A DNA stretch of 64,000 bases from Paludibacteraceae bacterium (GTDB taxonomy: Bacteria; Bacteroidota; Bacteroidia; Bacteroidales; Paludibacteraceae): positions 1 to 64,000 of the forward strand of contig JAILLP010000036.1 in the NCBI GenBank assembly GCA_024693065.1. The letters are read 5' to 3'. A model generated the notes under the pieces. That model saw only the letters and a program-made list of their open reading frames with translations. It was not told where the DNA came from and ran no database searches. The position numbers and the translations under genes are program-made. Of this stretch, positions 7,988-16,576 are shown in pieces; the stretch's first letter is position 1; each line of letters starts with the position of its first letter.

Positions 7988-9207
7988 AAACTATACTTCA
8001 CCTTTCCCCATACTTCCGAATTATCTTTGTAGAGGGCGAACATTCCTGCATCGGCACGGAACCAGTCATAGCCTAATGTGATGGCGATGTCGTCGGTGAG
8101 CTGGTATTCTGCATTAAAGCGAATGAAGAAGGCTCCGTTGTTTGCACAGTCGATTCGTCCGAAGGCTCCGAGCTTCATCGTGTTTCGTAACAGGGCCTTG
8201 CTGATATTGACGGTTGCCATGCCCGAGTTATGGTAGTCGGACAACTCATCATCTCCGAAAATATGGGTGTGGCAGTATTGCAACATAAGCGTCCAATCAT
8301 TGCCTGGATACCAATCCAAGCCAATCAGTGAGACAAGGTCGTTCCCTCGTTTGGCGGCTCCCATGTAGTTCTTCGGAGTGTGTAGCATATCCAAATAAGC
8401 GGCGGCTTCCGCTCGAATCACGAAGTGGCCGGCGGAGACGGAGAGGTCGGTACCCAACATCGTCATCCTTCCGTAATAGGCATCCACCGATAGGAGTCCC
8501 TCTGGCGTGATACCAGCCAGACTGAATGCGGGTATCTTGTTGTATGTGCGTAGGGCGCAAAAGGAGAAATCCACACTGTTCAGATAGGCGCAAAGACGGG
8601 CGCCATATTCGCTATGGGAGATCCGTTTTGATGGAGTGTGATGGTTCATCTCGCAATTCATTCCATTGAGTGATATGCCCCATGGATTCTTAGGATCGGT
8701 GGGTAACTCGTAGTATTCTGGTATGGGGACGAAGATGACTTCCGCTTTCACACTCATTCCTCCATAGCTCAGACGAAGGGCATTGACGGGTATGCGTATG
8801 TCGTCGTAATCCTGCGCAAGAAACTCGGTGTAGTCCATGGGTGAGATGATGTCTGTGACTTGTAACCCGTCAGCCACACCCCATGAGACAATCTGTCTTC
8901 CCAGTTTGATGCCCCATTTCTTTTGACTATGTTCCACAAAGGCTTCTCGGAGGAATAGTCCAGATTGCTTTTGGACAATAGGATTGTATGCCGCATTGAG
9001 TGATATGAACCCTGACGTGGAACCCTTCTCTAGCCCACCCTCGAGGCGTGCGCGTGTGCGACTCGACATATAGTCGTGGTCGCCACTTGCACGCATGGCA
9101 TGGTAGGTGTCAATGAAACCTTTGTAATTGAACTTCAATTTATTGGCATCCTCCTGTGCCCAAAGGAGAGCGGGAAGAAAAATCAGTAATAATAGCGTTT
9201 TTCTCAT
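7984..9207 (-). CDS. DUF1302-like outer-membrane barrel of the RND export operon
   Basis: A 407-residue protein with signal peptide MRKTLLLLIFLPALLWAQ. It shows amphipathic beta-strands throughout and ends with aromatic Phe (KVKYSF), typical of outer-membrane barrels. 'LREAFVEHSQKKWGIKLGRQIVSWGVADGLQVTDIISPMDYTEF' is the signature of DUF1302-type proteins, which elsewhere accompany DUF1329/LolA-like proteins and MMPL-type RND pumps. It starts 6 bases after the LolA-like gene and is the last gene of the operon. The likely role is passing a hydrophobic or lipid-like substrate through the outer membrane. A truncated duplicate of its end lies at 7217. Confidence 0.8.
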   Translation of the reverse strand: MRKTLLLLIFLPALLWAQEDANKLKFNYKGFIDTYHAMRASGDHDYMSSRTRARLEGGLEKGSTSGFISLNAAYNPIVQKQSGLFLREAFVEHSQKKWGIKLGRQIVSWGVADGLQVTDIISPMDYTEFLAQDYDDIRIPVNALRLSYGGMSVKAEVIFVPIPEYYELPTDPKNPWGISLNGMNCEMNHHTPSKRISHSEYGARLCAYLNSVDFSFCALRTYNKIPAFSLAGITPEGLLSVDAYYGRMTMLGTDLSVSAGHFVIRAEAAAYLDMLHTPKNYMGAAKRGNDLVSLIGLDWYPGNDWTLMLQYCHTHIFGDDELSDYHNSGMATVNISKALLRNTMKLGAFGRIDCANNGAFFIRFNAEYQLTDDIAITLGYDWFRADAGMFALYKDNSEVWGKVKYSF

Positions 9208-9213
9208 GACTGC

Positions 9214-9987
9214 TTATAATCCTTTTTCGAGTTGTGAGACAGTGAAGATATTATCACCTGTAGGCTGGTCGTATTGATAATTTTTAAATCTCAGATCAGT
9301 CTCATGTTTGGTCTGGACATTCTTCATGTTCATGTGCCCGACAGTCCAGTAGCCATTGACTTGCTTGATATCGTCGGCGATGAGCTGACGGTGTAGTTTG
9401 TCAAGTTTGTCATAGTACTCCACTTTCACAGGAATCAGACAGTCTTGACGAATCCAGGAGATGCGTTTGGTGTAGAGGTCTCCACTCTTCTTTGGTACGG
9501 ATTGTAGCACCCAACACTTGTATCCGTCAATTGTCTCTTCACGCAAAAGAGTATGGTTGTCCTCGTCAAGGTTGCGTCGACCCATGTCATCGTAAGTGAA
9601 GTCGGTTCCCATGAAATAATCGGTTTTGGAAGAGGAACCACTGATACGGCGTGTCTTCTTCATGGCTGGCAGATAGAGCCATTTGTCATCATCCTTGTTG
9701 GCTTGGTCGTAATCCCACGTGAGGAAACCCGTGCCCTTCACATCGCCAGGATAGAGGAAGAACATGATGGTTTTACGGTCTTGCCCGTAATCCTTGGAAT
9801 AGGATTTGAGTTCTCGCACCCGTTTGCTGCCGTTCTTGTTGATGAGGGTAAGACTCATCTCGCAGTAGCGGGTGTCGCCATCCGGACGGTTGTGTACTTT
9901 TTCTGCCACTTCTAATCCAGTTAATGTTTGTGCCATGATCGTTGCCGTAGCAAACAATCCGACCATCGTTGAAATCATCTTTTTCAT
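9214..9987 (-). CDS. LolA-like outer-membrane lipoprotein-sorting family protein
   Basis: A 257-residue periplasmic protein. The start at 9987 gives signal [20 protein letters not shown]; an ATG ten codons upstream overlaps the pump's stop and would put a charged tail before the signal. The body has the COG2834 pattern: '[21 protein letters not shown]', '[19 protein letters not shown]....[36 protein letters not shown]', and '[38 protein letters not shown]'. This half-barrel fold binds acyl chains and likely shuttles the pump substrate across the periplasm. It sits 22 bases after the RND gene and 6 bases before the barrel gene. Confidence 0.88.
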   Translation of the reverse strand: MKKMISTMVGLFATATIMAQTLTGLEVAEKVHNRPDGDTRYCEMSLTLINKNGSKRVRELKSYSKDYGQDRKTIMFFLYPGDVKGTGFLTWDYDQANKDDDKWLYLPAMKKTRRISGSSSKTDYFMGTDFTYDDMGRRNLDEDNHTLLREETIDGYKCWVLQSVPKKSGDLYTKRISWIRQDCLIPVKVEYYDKLDKLHRQLIADDIKQVNGYWTVGHMNMKNVQTKHETDLRFKNYQYDQPTGDNIFTVSQLEKGL

Positions 9988-10009
9988 ATCGTTATCGTTT
10001 TTTAAGTTA

Positions 10010-12382
10010 TTAATCATTTATTTTATCATCCGTGTTGTTTTCTTCGCCGAACACCTTGAAGTGACGCATCACGACAGGTGATATGACTAAGTCTGCCACG
10101 AGAGCGGCAATCAGACCAGCGGAGGCCAGAATGCCAAGATCCACGAAGTTATTAGCCGTCGAGGTTGTGAATCCAAGGAAGGTGGAGACTAAGATGACGG
10201 TTGACATCACCACAGCGATACCGATGACACGGAAGGTGCGTAGTATGGCGTAGCGATAGTTCTTTTTGCGGTCGAACTCGAGGTGTGCATGGTTGATCAC
10301 GTGGATGGTATCATCCACCGCCAGACCCAACACCATCGGAATAACAATGGCGGTCATCATATCGAGCGAATAGCCGAACCAACCCATCACGCCACCCACA
10401 AAGATGATTGGCGCCAAATTCGGAATCATACCAATCAAGCCTAACTTAACATTACCGAAAGCTATCATCAACAAGAGACCCACAATCAGTACGGAGAGCA
10501 GCAAAGACCACATCTGTCCGCGCACCAGATATTGCTGCATCACCGTGAATTGAGGCACGTTACCTACGGCTGACACTTGCGCGTCAGGGAACAACTCGGC
10601 GGCGTATTGCTGGATATCATTGATATCGTTCTCCACCTCGGCGGAATTGTAGTTTTTCAATTCCACTTGCAGACGTAGTTTGCGATAGTCGTAATCAATC
10701 CAATAGTTAGTCTCCGAACCACCTGCGTTTTCGTAGAGCAAAAGCAACTGAGCTATCATCTCGCTGGTTTCTGGTATCTTGTAATACTCCTGTTTGTTTT
10801 CGTTGAGGGTACGGTTCATATCCTTCAAAATTGGCAGGATGGAGTAATGGCGTTTGGTGAGATGATAGGTCTCACATCTGTTTTCAAGCATTTCAAGACG
10901 TTTCAGAACATCAGGTTTCTTTGCGTCATCCGGATTTTGAAGGGTGACAAGCACATCGTAGGTATAGAGCGAGCCCAACTCGGAATAGCCAATGTCCAGT
11001 AGCTTATCCACGTAAGGCACTTTACGTCCCATGGTCTTCTCCACGTCAAAGGCTGGTTGGATGCGGTGTACCGCGGATACGCATACGACAGCCAATATTC
11101 CAGATACGATCATGATGGTGCGGCTATGCTTCAGCACCCATTCGCCCATGCGCTCGAAAAAGGCATCGATGCGGCCCTCTATGGTTGAAGAGAAGGCTTT
11201 CTTCAGTTTGACATTCTTTCGTCCGATGGAATAGACCAATGGAGTTGTGATGAGGCACACAAGTAGAACGGAGAGGATGCAGAGAGACGAATTGATTCCA
11301 ATCGCCTTCATCGGCACCAGTTTCATCGCCACGAAAGAGAGCATGGCGGCGATGGTGGTGATACCAGAGAAGAGGACTGGCCACCCCGTCTCGGTCACCG
11401 CTTCAACAATGGCCTTGCGCCTGTCTCCATGTTGGAAGAGCTGAGTGCGGAAATAGTTGTATATATGAATGTTGTAGGCGATCGATATGGCAAAGCATAA
11501 GACCACCACAGAGAGTGTAGCCGACTGGTCAATGTAGAGCCCTGCCCATCCAATCCATCCGAAAGCCATCATAATGGCCATGATGGTGGTTACGATAGGC
11601 ATGACCACACCCCGTAGCGAGCGGGTCACCAGTGTCATGATGACGATTCCGACAATAAGGATGATGATGGACATCATGCGCATCTGTCCTTGTATGTATT
11701 GCATCTTCTCGTATGACATGAACGGCATTCCCGACGGAGAAGGATTCAGACTGGCATATTTCTCCTGCATACATATCTGTTTCGCTTCACGTCCGGTGAG
11801 CATATCGGGCGATTCATTGCCTTCCGCTTTCCACACGGAGTCTTCCGGGAAAGGACGAAGCTTCACCACGATCCACGACATGGTGCCATCTTTGGAGATC
11901 AGTCTTCTTGCCAGTTCAGGCTTCGAGTAGGCCCTTTCTCGGATTGCCTCAAGACCTGCCGCATCCTCAGGAATCGTGTCAGGTACGATCTGACCGAGTT
12001 CCATGCCGCCATCTGTACCGATCATAAATTCAAGGTCGGTCAGGGAAGTGATGCTCTCGGAGTAGGAAAGGCTGTCCATCAGGTTCTGGCTTAGTTCCCG
12101 AATCAGTTCGAGGTTCTGTTTTGTGAATAGTCCGTTTTCATTCTTCACCAAAACGGAGACGTAGTAGTCATTACCGAATGTAGCTTTGAAATCATCCGTT
12201 TTCTCCAACATGGGGTCGCCCTCCACGAAGTAACTATCCCACGAGGTTTCGAAGTAGATGCGTTTCAGTCCCATGACCGACACAATAAAGATTGCGGCAA
12301 AGACCAGTACCGTCAATAGCCGGTGTTTCAGATTCCACTCAGTCAGAGCACGGAATCGCGAATTGATTTTCTCAATGTTCAT
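10010..12382 (-). CDS. RND/MMPL superfamily exporter
   Basis: A 790-residue inner-membrane protein of the COG1033 type. It has two repeats of one transmembrane helix (near residues 25 and 430), a periplasmic domain, and five further helices (about 230-390 and 620-770). The second repeat includes '[23 protein letters not shown]', the helix that carries the proton-relay acids of RND pumps. Together with the LolA-like and barrel proteins downstream it should form an envelope-spanning export route for lipids or other hydrophobic molecules. Upstream lie a terminator-like hairpin and a palindrome that are also found before the TetR-linked ABC operon at 20 kb, so shared control is likely. Confidence 0.9.
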   Translation of the reverse strand: MNIEKINSRFRALTEWNLKHRLLTVLVFAAIFIVSVMGLKRIYFETSWDSYFVEGDPMLEKTDDFKATFGNDYYVSVLVKNENGLFTKQNLELIRELSQNLMDSLSYSESITSLTDLEFMIGTDGGMELGQIVPDTIPEDAAGLEAIRERAYSKPELARRLISKDGTMSWIVVKLRPFPEDSVWKAEGNESPDMLTGREAKQICMQEKYASLNPSPSGMPFMSYEKMQYIQGQMRMMSIIILIVGIVIMTLVTRSLRGVVMPIVTTIMAIMMAFGWIGWAGLYIDQSATLSVVVLCFAISIAYNIHIYNYFRTQLFQHGDRRKAIVEAVTETGWPVLFSGITTIAAMLSFVAMKLVPMKAIGINSSLCILSVLLVCLITTPLVYSIGRKNVKLKKAFSSTIEGRIDAFFERMGEWVLKHSRTIMIVSGILAVVCVSAVHRIQPAFDVEKTMGRKVPYVDKLLDIGYSELGSLYTYDVLVTLQNPDDAKKPDVLKRLEMLENRCETYHLTKRHYSILPILKDMNRTLNENKQEYYKIPETSEMIAQLLLLYENAGGSETNYWIDYDYRKLRLQVELKNYNSAEVENDINDIQQYAAELFPDAQVSAVGNVPQFTVMQQYLVRGQMWSLLLSVLIVGLLLMIAFGNVKLGLIGMIPNLAPIIFVGGVMGWFGYSLDMMTAIVIPMVLGLAVDDTIHVINHAHLEFDRKKNYRYAILRTFRVIGIAVVMSTVILVSTFLGFTTSTANNFVDLGILASAGLIAALVADLVISPVVMRHFKVFGEENNTDDKIND

Positions 12383-12458
12383 AATCAGTTAATTTTTAAT
12401 GTTTTATATATTATTATTAATTACTCTTTGAATTTCAATTTGTTATAACTTCAAAAAC

Positions 12459-12479
12459 GAACACTATTCAGAATTGTTC
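12459..12479. promoter_or_regulatory. Candidate TetR operator before the RND operon
   Basis: A 21-base imperfect palindrome, GAACA...TGTTC at its ends, 77 bases upstream of the pump start. It differs at only one position from the palindrome at 20069-20089 before the ABC operon (C for A at the sixth base), and the flanking bases (AAAAAC before it, CA then an A-run after) are also shared. Two operons carrying the same site suggests control by the TetR protein encoded at 20159. Confidence 0.6.
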
Positions 12480-12512
12480 ACAAAAAAAAGAGACTCATTT
12501 CTGAGCCTCTTT
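12480..12512 (-). terminator. Terminator hairpin upstream of the RND operon
   Basis: On the minus strand an 11-base stem AAAGAGGCTCA / TGAGTCTCTTT (one G-U pair) with a GAAA loop is followed by a run of T. It is nearly the same as the terminator after tetR at 20092-20120. No gene now ends here, so it may be left from a lost upstream regulator gene or act as an attenuator. Confidence 0.7.
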
Positions 12513-12711
12513 TATGATAAAGTCCGCATTGCATTTTGGACGAATATTGCACTATGTTCTTTCTCATTATTTGCATTTCTGAACGATGTTTGTTTATGAT
12601 GCAAAAGTCAGCAATAAAGTGATGTCGGGCAATCCCTATTAGTGGGGGTTATCGAGGAAATTTATGGTTGTTTGTGGGGAAGGAAAATCACGCTGGTTTT
12701 ACAGAACATAT

Positions 12712-12926
12712 CCAATTGCGAACACACTGCGTTCGAAATTGAATTGGAGCCAATCTCTAAGGCATTTGAGGAACGTGTTTGCTAAATCCTAATCAAAATT
12801 AAAACAGTTATTTATGTGAGGTGTTTCCTCTTATTTGAGAATCGTCCGCAACTTGCGGACGATTTGTTCTCTATTCCGTGGGACCACCATCGCCGTATCA
12901 TCGACAAATGCAAAGACAATCTCAAC
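12712..12926 (+). pseudogene. Two small fragments of DUF1016 genes
   Basis: At 12712-12792 one frame reads P-I-A-N-T-L-R-S-K-L-N-W-S-Q, which fits the 'TLS.QLSWSH' core of DUF1016 N-terminal domains. At 12843-12926 another frame reads RPQLADDLFSIPWDHHRRII and then DKCKDN, which fits the 'PWGHH..IIDK.KD' segment. Neither is joined to a complete gene. The second fragment abuts the 3' end of the methyltransferase gene at 12950. The remaining bases of 12513-12949 show no gene. Confidence 0.6.
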
Positions 12927-12949
12927 ACTTCTTCTATCTATTGTCACAA

Positions 12950-14161
12950 TCATTTTATTCCCATAAAATCACTCAAAGGTCTAATTTTTGCCTTAAAAGT
13001 GTACTTATCTTCCTTCAGGGAAGGACATGTTTTCATCGCCATAGGTTTGCTCGCATCAAAATGTAACACTACGTAATAGTTTGCAGCACGAGGATTAAAT
13101 CCGTATCGTTGCAGTGTTTCACGTGTCCAAATCTGGAAATGGCCTTTTGTCTTTAACTTAAATAACTGACAATTCTCGCCATTAGTATGTAGCAGCACAT
13201 ATTGTAAACGTTCAAAGCCAGGTGTGACAAGTAACGAGCCTTTTGAATCGCCAGCCCGTAGATAGCAAATGCCTGTTTCTAACATTTTTCCATAAAGATC
13301 AGGACGAGCATGGTTTACCATTACCATCACCTCCTCTGGATTCTCAGACATTTTCTTACGCATAACATTAGCCACGTATTCATCTTCTATTTCATGTTTA
13401 CGTTTGATGGCATAATCTAAGAACTCCTTGTTTTGGTCTATGCCGACAAACTTGCGGCCAAGCAAATTTGCAGCAATTCCTGTTGTACAACTACCCGCAA
13501 ATGGGTCTAAAATTGTTTCTCCTTTGCGAGATGAAGACAGGATTATTCTGTAAAGTAGACGAAGTGGTTTCTGTGTAGGATGCTTACCTTGCTTCATTTC
13601 CCATGATGCGACAAATGGTATTCGCCACACATCACCCATTCTTGCTCCACCATTTAGTTGTTCCATCAAATCACAGTTGAAGTAATGTGAGTTTTTTTCA
13701 TTTTTTCGAGCCCATACCAGATATTCTGTTGTGAAATTGAAATAATTGCGAGACAACGTAGGCTTTGCGTCCGATTTTTGCCAAACTATGATGTTCAGGA
13801 CTTTGAATCCCAATTCCACAAGACATGTTGCTACAGAAAAAATATTGTGGTATGTTCCACTTACCCAAATAGTACCATCTTCTTTCAATACATTACGACA
13901 AGCTGAAAGCCAACGTCGGTTGAATTCATTTATATCATCAAAAGAGGTAACTCTGTCCCATTCCCCCTTCTCGAAGCTTTTCCACTCGCCGTTGATTTTC
14001 AAAGAATACCCGCGAGAAAGGAAATATGGAGGGTCTGCAAATATCACATCAAACTGGGTGTTCATGTTTTTCAAGCACTCTGAAACATCACCATGAAACA
14101 ATTCAAACTGATGGTCGTTTGATTGGAAATAGCACTCCAATGGGTATAGTTTTGGTTTCAT
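12950..14161 (-). CDS. Beta-class DNA N6-adenine methyltransferase (site-specific)
   Basis: A 403-residue protein with motif order IV before I, which defines beta-class amino-methyltransferases: catalytic 'DVIFADPPYFLSRGY' near residue 42, then 'HPTQKPLRLLYRII' and SAM-binding 'ILDPFAGSCTTGIAANLLGRKFVGID' near 215-240. The C-terminal ~130 residues, with a 'RAGDSKGSLLV' stretch, look like an extra domain beyond the MTase fold, perhaps DNA-binding. It modifies DNA in the cytoplasm. Its ATG overlaps the stop of the Dam-like methyltransferase gene (ATGA), so it is part of the EcoRV-type operon, although classical EcoRV needs only one methylase. DpnII-type systems also pair an alpha- and a beta-class enzyme. 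Confidence 0.9.
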   Translation of the reverse strand: MKPKLYPLECYFQSNDHQFELFHGDVSECLKNMNTQFDVIFADPPYFLSRGYSLKINGEWKSFEKGEWDRVTSFDDINEFNRRWLSACRNVLKEDGTIWVSGTYHNIFSVATCLVELGFKVLNIIVWQKSDAKPTLSRNYFNFTTEYLVWARKNEKNSHYFNCDLMEQLNGGARMGDVWRIPFVASWEMKQGKHPTQKPLRLLYRIILSSSRKGETILDPFAGSCTTGIAANLLGRKFVGIDQNKEFLDYAIKRKHEIEDEYVANVMRKKMSENPEEVMVMVNHARPDLYGKMLETGICYLRAGDSKGSLLVTPGFERLQYVLLHTNGENCQLFKLKTKGHFQIWTRETLQRYGFNPRAANYYVVLHFDASKPMAMKTCPSLKEDKYTFKAKIRPLSDFMGIK

Positions 14162-15069
14162 TCGAATTCTAGTTTCAACTCCATTTCAACTTGTGGCTCA
14201 TGAACATCTTCCAATTCAAAGTTGAAGACAAGCGCCTCAACCATCGGATGTCGATTTTCTATGTGACCACCACCATGATAAAAATGCTCTTGAGTCACCA
14301 CATTAAATTGATTCCAATAACGATTCATCATATCATTCTCACGGAACTCGTTATGATGCCATGTTGACAGAATAAAGTGCGCAGGTGTATTTCGAAGTGT
14401 CTCGAACAGAGTTGCTTCATCTTTCTCTGTCCATCCGTTATAATAATCCACATAGCGCCCGAAATACGGAGGATCAACATAAATAATGTCACCAACTTCT
14501 GCTTGCTCAATTGTCGCTCTAAAATCCTGATTTAAGAAGTTCCAATCACCACGACGGATAATCCTGCTTGCATTAGCAACTTGATTGCATATCTTTGTTA
14601 TATAAGCAGGCGCAAAACGACCTGGTTTCTGACAAAAAGGAATGTTCCATTCACCTTTCCGATTAAATCGCATCATTCCGTTGAACCCTGCGCGAGAAAG
14701 AAACACAAAATCAAAAGGGCTATGATTTTGATTGAAACGATTTTTAACCTCACGATAATAGGCATAACCATTTTCATCTGCCACTTCAAGAATACGGCTC
14801 TCATGTTCTAAATAAGTGCGCATATTGTACTCATTGACTTCGCCATTTTGAATATTCTGATATAAGTTTATCAAGTGTGGATTGCTATCTCCCACAATAT
14901 GTCGTCCACCAACTGGAGCATTTAAACCAACCACACCCGTTCCAAAAAAAGGTTCTATCCAGCCGGTACGTTTCAAGTCGAGTCCAGATTGGCGAATAAC
15001 GTCATTTATCCATGGCACCAATTTAGTCTTGATTCCCTGCGATTTAATAGGAGGAATAATTACAGACAT
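14158..15069 (-). CDS. Dam-like (D12/alpha-class) DNA N6-adenine methyltransferase
   Basis: A 303-residue protein with the alpha-class order: 'WIEPFFGTGVVGLNAPVGGRHIVGDSNPHLINLYQNI' (SAM binding, residues ~37-73), a central target-recognition region including 'FVFLSRAGFNGMMRFNRKGEWNIPF', and catalytic 'DIIYVDPPYFGRYVDYYNGW' near 196. This matches the Dam/DpnM/M.EcoRV family. It should methylate adenine in the site cut by the EcoRV-like enzyme encoded immediately upstream (8 bases between stop and start), protecting host DNA. Its stop overlaps the start of the beta-class methyltransferase gene. The C-terminal Glu-rich tail (EDVHEPQVEMELKLEFE) is beyond the usual fold. Confidence 0.93.
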   Translation of the reverse strand: MSVIIPPIKSQGIKTKLVPWINDVIRQSGLDLKRTGWIEPFFGTGVVGLNAPVGGRHIVGDSNPHLINLYQNIQNGEVNEYNMRTYLEHESRILEVADENGYAYYREVKNRFNQNHSPFDFVFLSRAGFNGMMRFNRKGEWNIPFCQKPGRFAPAYITKICNQVANASRIIRRGDWNFLNQDFRATIEQAEVGDIIYVDPPYFGRYVDYYNGWTEKDEATLFETLRNTPAHFILSTWHHNEFRENDMMNRYWNQFNVVTQEHFYHGGGHIENRHPMVEALVFNFELEDVHEPQVEMELKLEFE

Positions 15070-15077
15070 ACGCTACA

Positions 15078-15878
15078 CTACTTTAATTTATCCAACAAAA
15101 TATTTTGGCTCTTCAAGTAATCCTTGTAAGTAGCAAGATTATGATAACGGGGAGCACCTATACCAGCCGTACGAGCATCTACCTTATTGAAATACCCCAT
15201 CCAGTAATCATCAAACACATCCTCACCAAGTGTTGAAAATGGGCCTTCTCCTTTTTGCAGTTTCACGATGTTTGTTATGCCGCCTATATTGCGTGTGTTT
15301 CCACTACCAGGAATATCATTGGCAATCTTCCACTTAGGCTGGACAAAGAAAACAAACTGTTCTATGACAGAATGGATAATATCAAGTTCATCAACTGAAT
15401 AAACAGTACGCTCATCAGTCTTAATGACACTTTGTTTGTACAACATTCCTAAAACGGTATGTGAGCTATATGAATTATAAGTATGATCCATACTCTTTAT
15501 CGTATTCCTTTCACGGAAATAGCCCCAATAAGAACCCAACGTTAATCCATTGACTGAATCTCCATCATAGTAACTCGACTTGAAATCGACAGCAAACAAA
15601 TGACCTTCTTTATCCTTAAAGGTTAAGTCTGGATAGAAATTCTGCTTTGAGGGAAGCTCCAACTCAAGTTCATTACGTTCTGCAAAAAGTAAGAGCTTGG
15701 GTATCAACAGAATTTCAATAATTTTCGATACAACCTTAGTGTCGTTAGTGATCGTATAAACATTTTTGTCAATGTCTATAAATCCTTTAACAATCCAATC
15801 ATGACTCTCTGTTTCCAGAAAGCTCTTGTAAGTCTTAGCCTCTTCTGAGAGAAGCTGTAGAAATGTTTCTTTTGTCAT
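15078..15878 (-). CDS. EcoRV-like type II restriction endonuclease
   Basis: A 266-residue protein from the ATG at 15878 (MTKETFLQLLSEE); a TTG eight codons upstream is less likely. It lines up with EcoRV along its length. 'SKQNFYPDLTF...HLFAVDFKSSYY' holds the catalytic Asp84 and Asp98-Phe-Lys100, equivalent to EcoRV D74/D90/K92. 'LTLGSYWGYFRERNT' follows as in EcoRV. 'KWKIANDIPGSGNTRNIGGI' (GSGNTRN at ~191-197) is nearly the EcoRV recognition loop GSGNTTN that contacts the bases. Conserved Gln-Asn before the PD motif also matches the second contact loop. From this I infer cleavage at GATATC. First intact gene of the operon; a broken XRE regulator lies upstream. Confidence 0.88.
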   Translation of the reverse strand: MTKETFLQLLSEEAKTYKSFLETESHDWIVKGFIDIDKNVYTITNDTKVVSKIIEILLIPKLLLFAERNELELELPSKQNFYPDLTFKDKEGHLFAVDFKSSYYDGDSVNGLTLGSYWGYFRERNTIKSMDHTYNSYSSHTVLGMLYKQSVIKTDERTVYSVDELDIIHSVIEQFVFFVQPKWKIANDIPGSGNTRNIGGITNIVKLQKGEGPFSTLGEDVFDDYWMGYFNKVDARTAGIGAPRYHNLATYKDYLKSQNILLDKLK

Positions 15879-15922
15879 ATACTGGAAATCTAAAAATTGC
15901 AAAATAAATCACCTACTCAGAA

Positions 15923-16125
15923 TTAATTTTCAAATCTCATGAGTTCTTCCATGTCGACTTCCCAAACCTTGGCAATGCTTACTATAAATTCAAGAGAAGG
16001 CTAACAGGTGAGGTGCTCCATTTGCTAATAGTTGCGGAATCTTTATCCAACTGTTCGACCAACCATTTATAATCAGTTGCCAGTCGTCATTACTGACTTA
16101 ATTCTATTCAGATTCTTTAGTGAAA
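15923..16125 (-). pseudogene. Decayed XRE regulator upstream of the EcoRV-like gene
   Basis: Three minus-strand frames in succession match the intact XRE protein at 1529: N-R-I-K-S-V-M-T-T-G-N, then DYKWLVEQLDKDSATISKW with S-T-S-P, then LEFIVSIAKVWEVDMEELM ending at a stop at 15923. The intact relative reads 'NRIKLVLVEKK...SKWLAEQLGVNPSTVSKWCT...ILKIADLLEVDLKEL'. Frameshifts separate the parts. In position it corresponds to a controller gene of the restriction operon, now dead. Confidence 0.8.
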
Positions 16126-16339
16126 CGTTTAGTTTGATTATACTGATGCAAAAATAGTAATAATTCACCTAACACCGTACTTCATATATATTCTTTTGAA
16201 AAAAATATATGCTTTTTCATGGCGAATTACACTTTTTTCGATTAATCTTAGCTTTATATAGCTATTATTAAGAATGGTTGATGATATTAGTGTTCCCAAG
16301 ACGTGAACTAAAAAGAAGAGTCGCAGACAAATTCAAACC

Positions 16340-16410
16340 ACAAACAATTCCGCAAATTGCGGTAGAATTAAGAACACTGCGTTCGCAAATTCTGATATTC
16401 CAATCGTCTT
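16340..16410 (+). pseudogene. Tiny DUF1016-like remnant
   Basis: One frame reads I-P-Q-I-A-V-E-L-R-T-L-R-S-Q-I, similar to the I-A-N-T-L-R-S-K-L stretch of the fragment at 12712, and includes the same GAACACTGCGTTCG-type word. It is too short to be sure. The rest of 16126-16497 is AT-rich with no recognised gene. Confidence 0.35.
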
Positions 16411-16497
16411 AGTATTATCCATTGCGTATGCAAGGTTAGCTGAAACTGTTTACTCAATTTGTATATTTTGTGGAGATAGACATATGATGCAAAAACC

Positions 16498-16534
16498 AAG
16501 GGCACAAGGTGTTACAACCTCATGCCCTTTTTTT
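16498..16534 (-). terminator. Terminator after the ABC exporter operon
   Basis: The stem AAGGGCA / TGCCCTT with an inner AGGT/ACCT stem lies 43 bases beyond the stop of the second ABC gene. It has a T-run on the plus strand and a shorter one on the minus strand, so it may work both ways. Confidence 0.6.
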
Positions 16535-16576
16535 GCCCCAAATCTTAGTGTTATTCGTTTTAGGGTCTCCCATTCA

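Noticed and set aside
12816..13076. 86-codon frame treated as a real gene
   Set aside because: Only its middle matches DUF1016; the end runs into the methyltransferase gene on the other strand. Kept as a fragment only.
15879..15902. Earlier TTG start for the EcoRV-like protein
   Set aside because: The ATG at 15878 gives a length and start close to EcoRV; the TTG adds eight residues without support.
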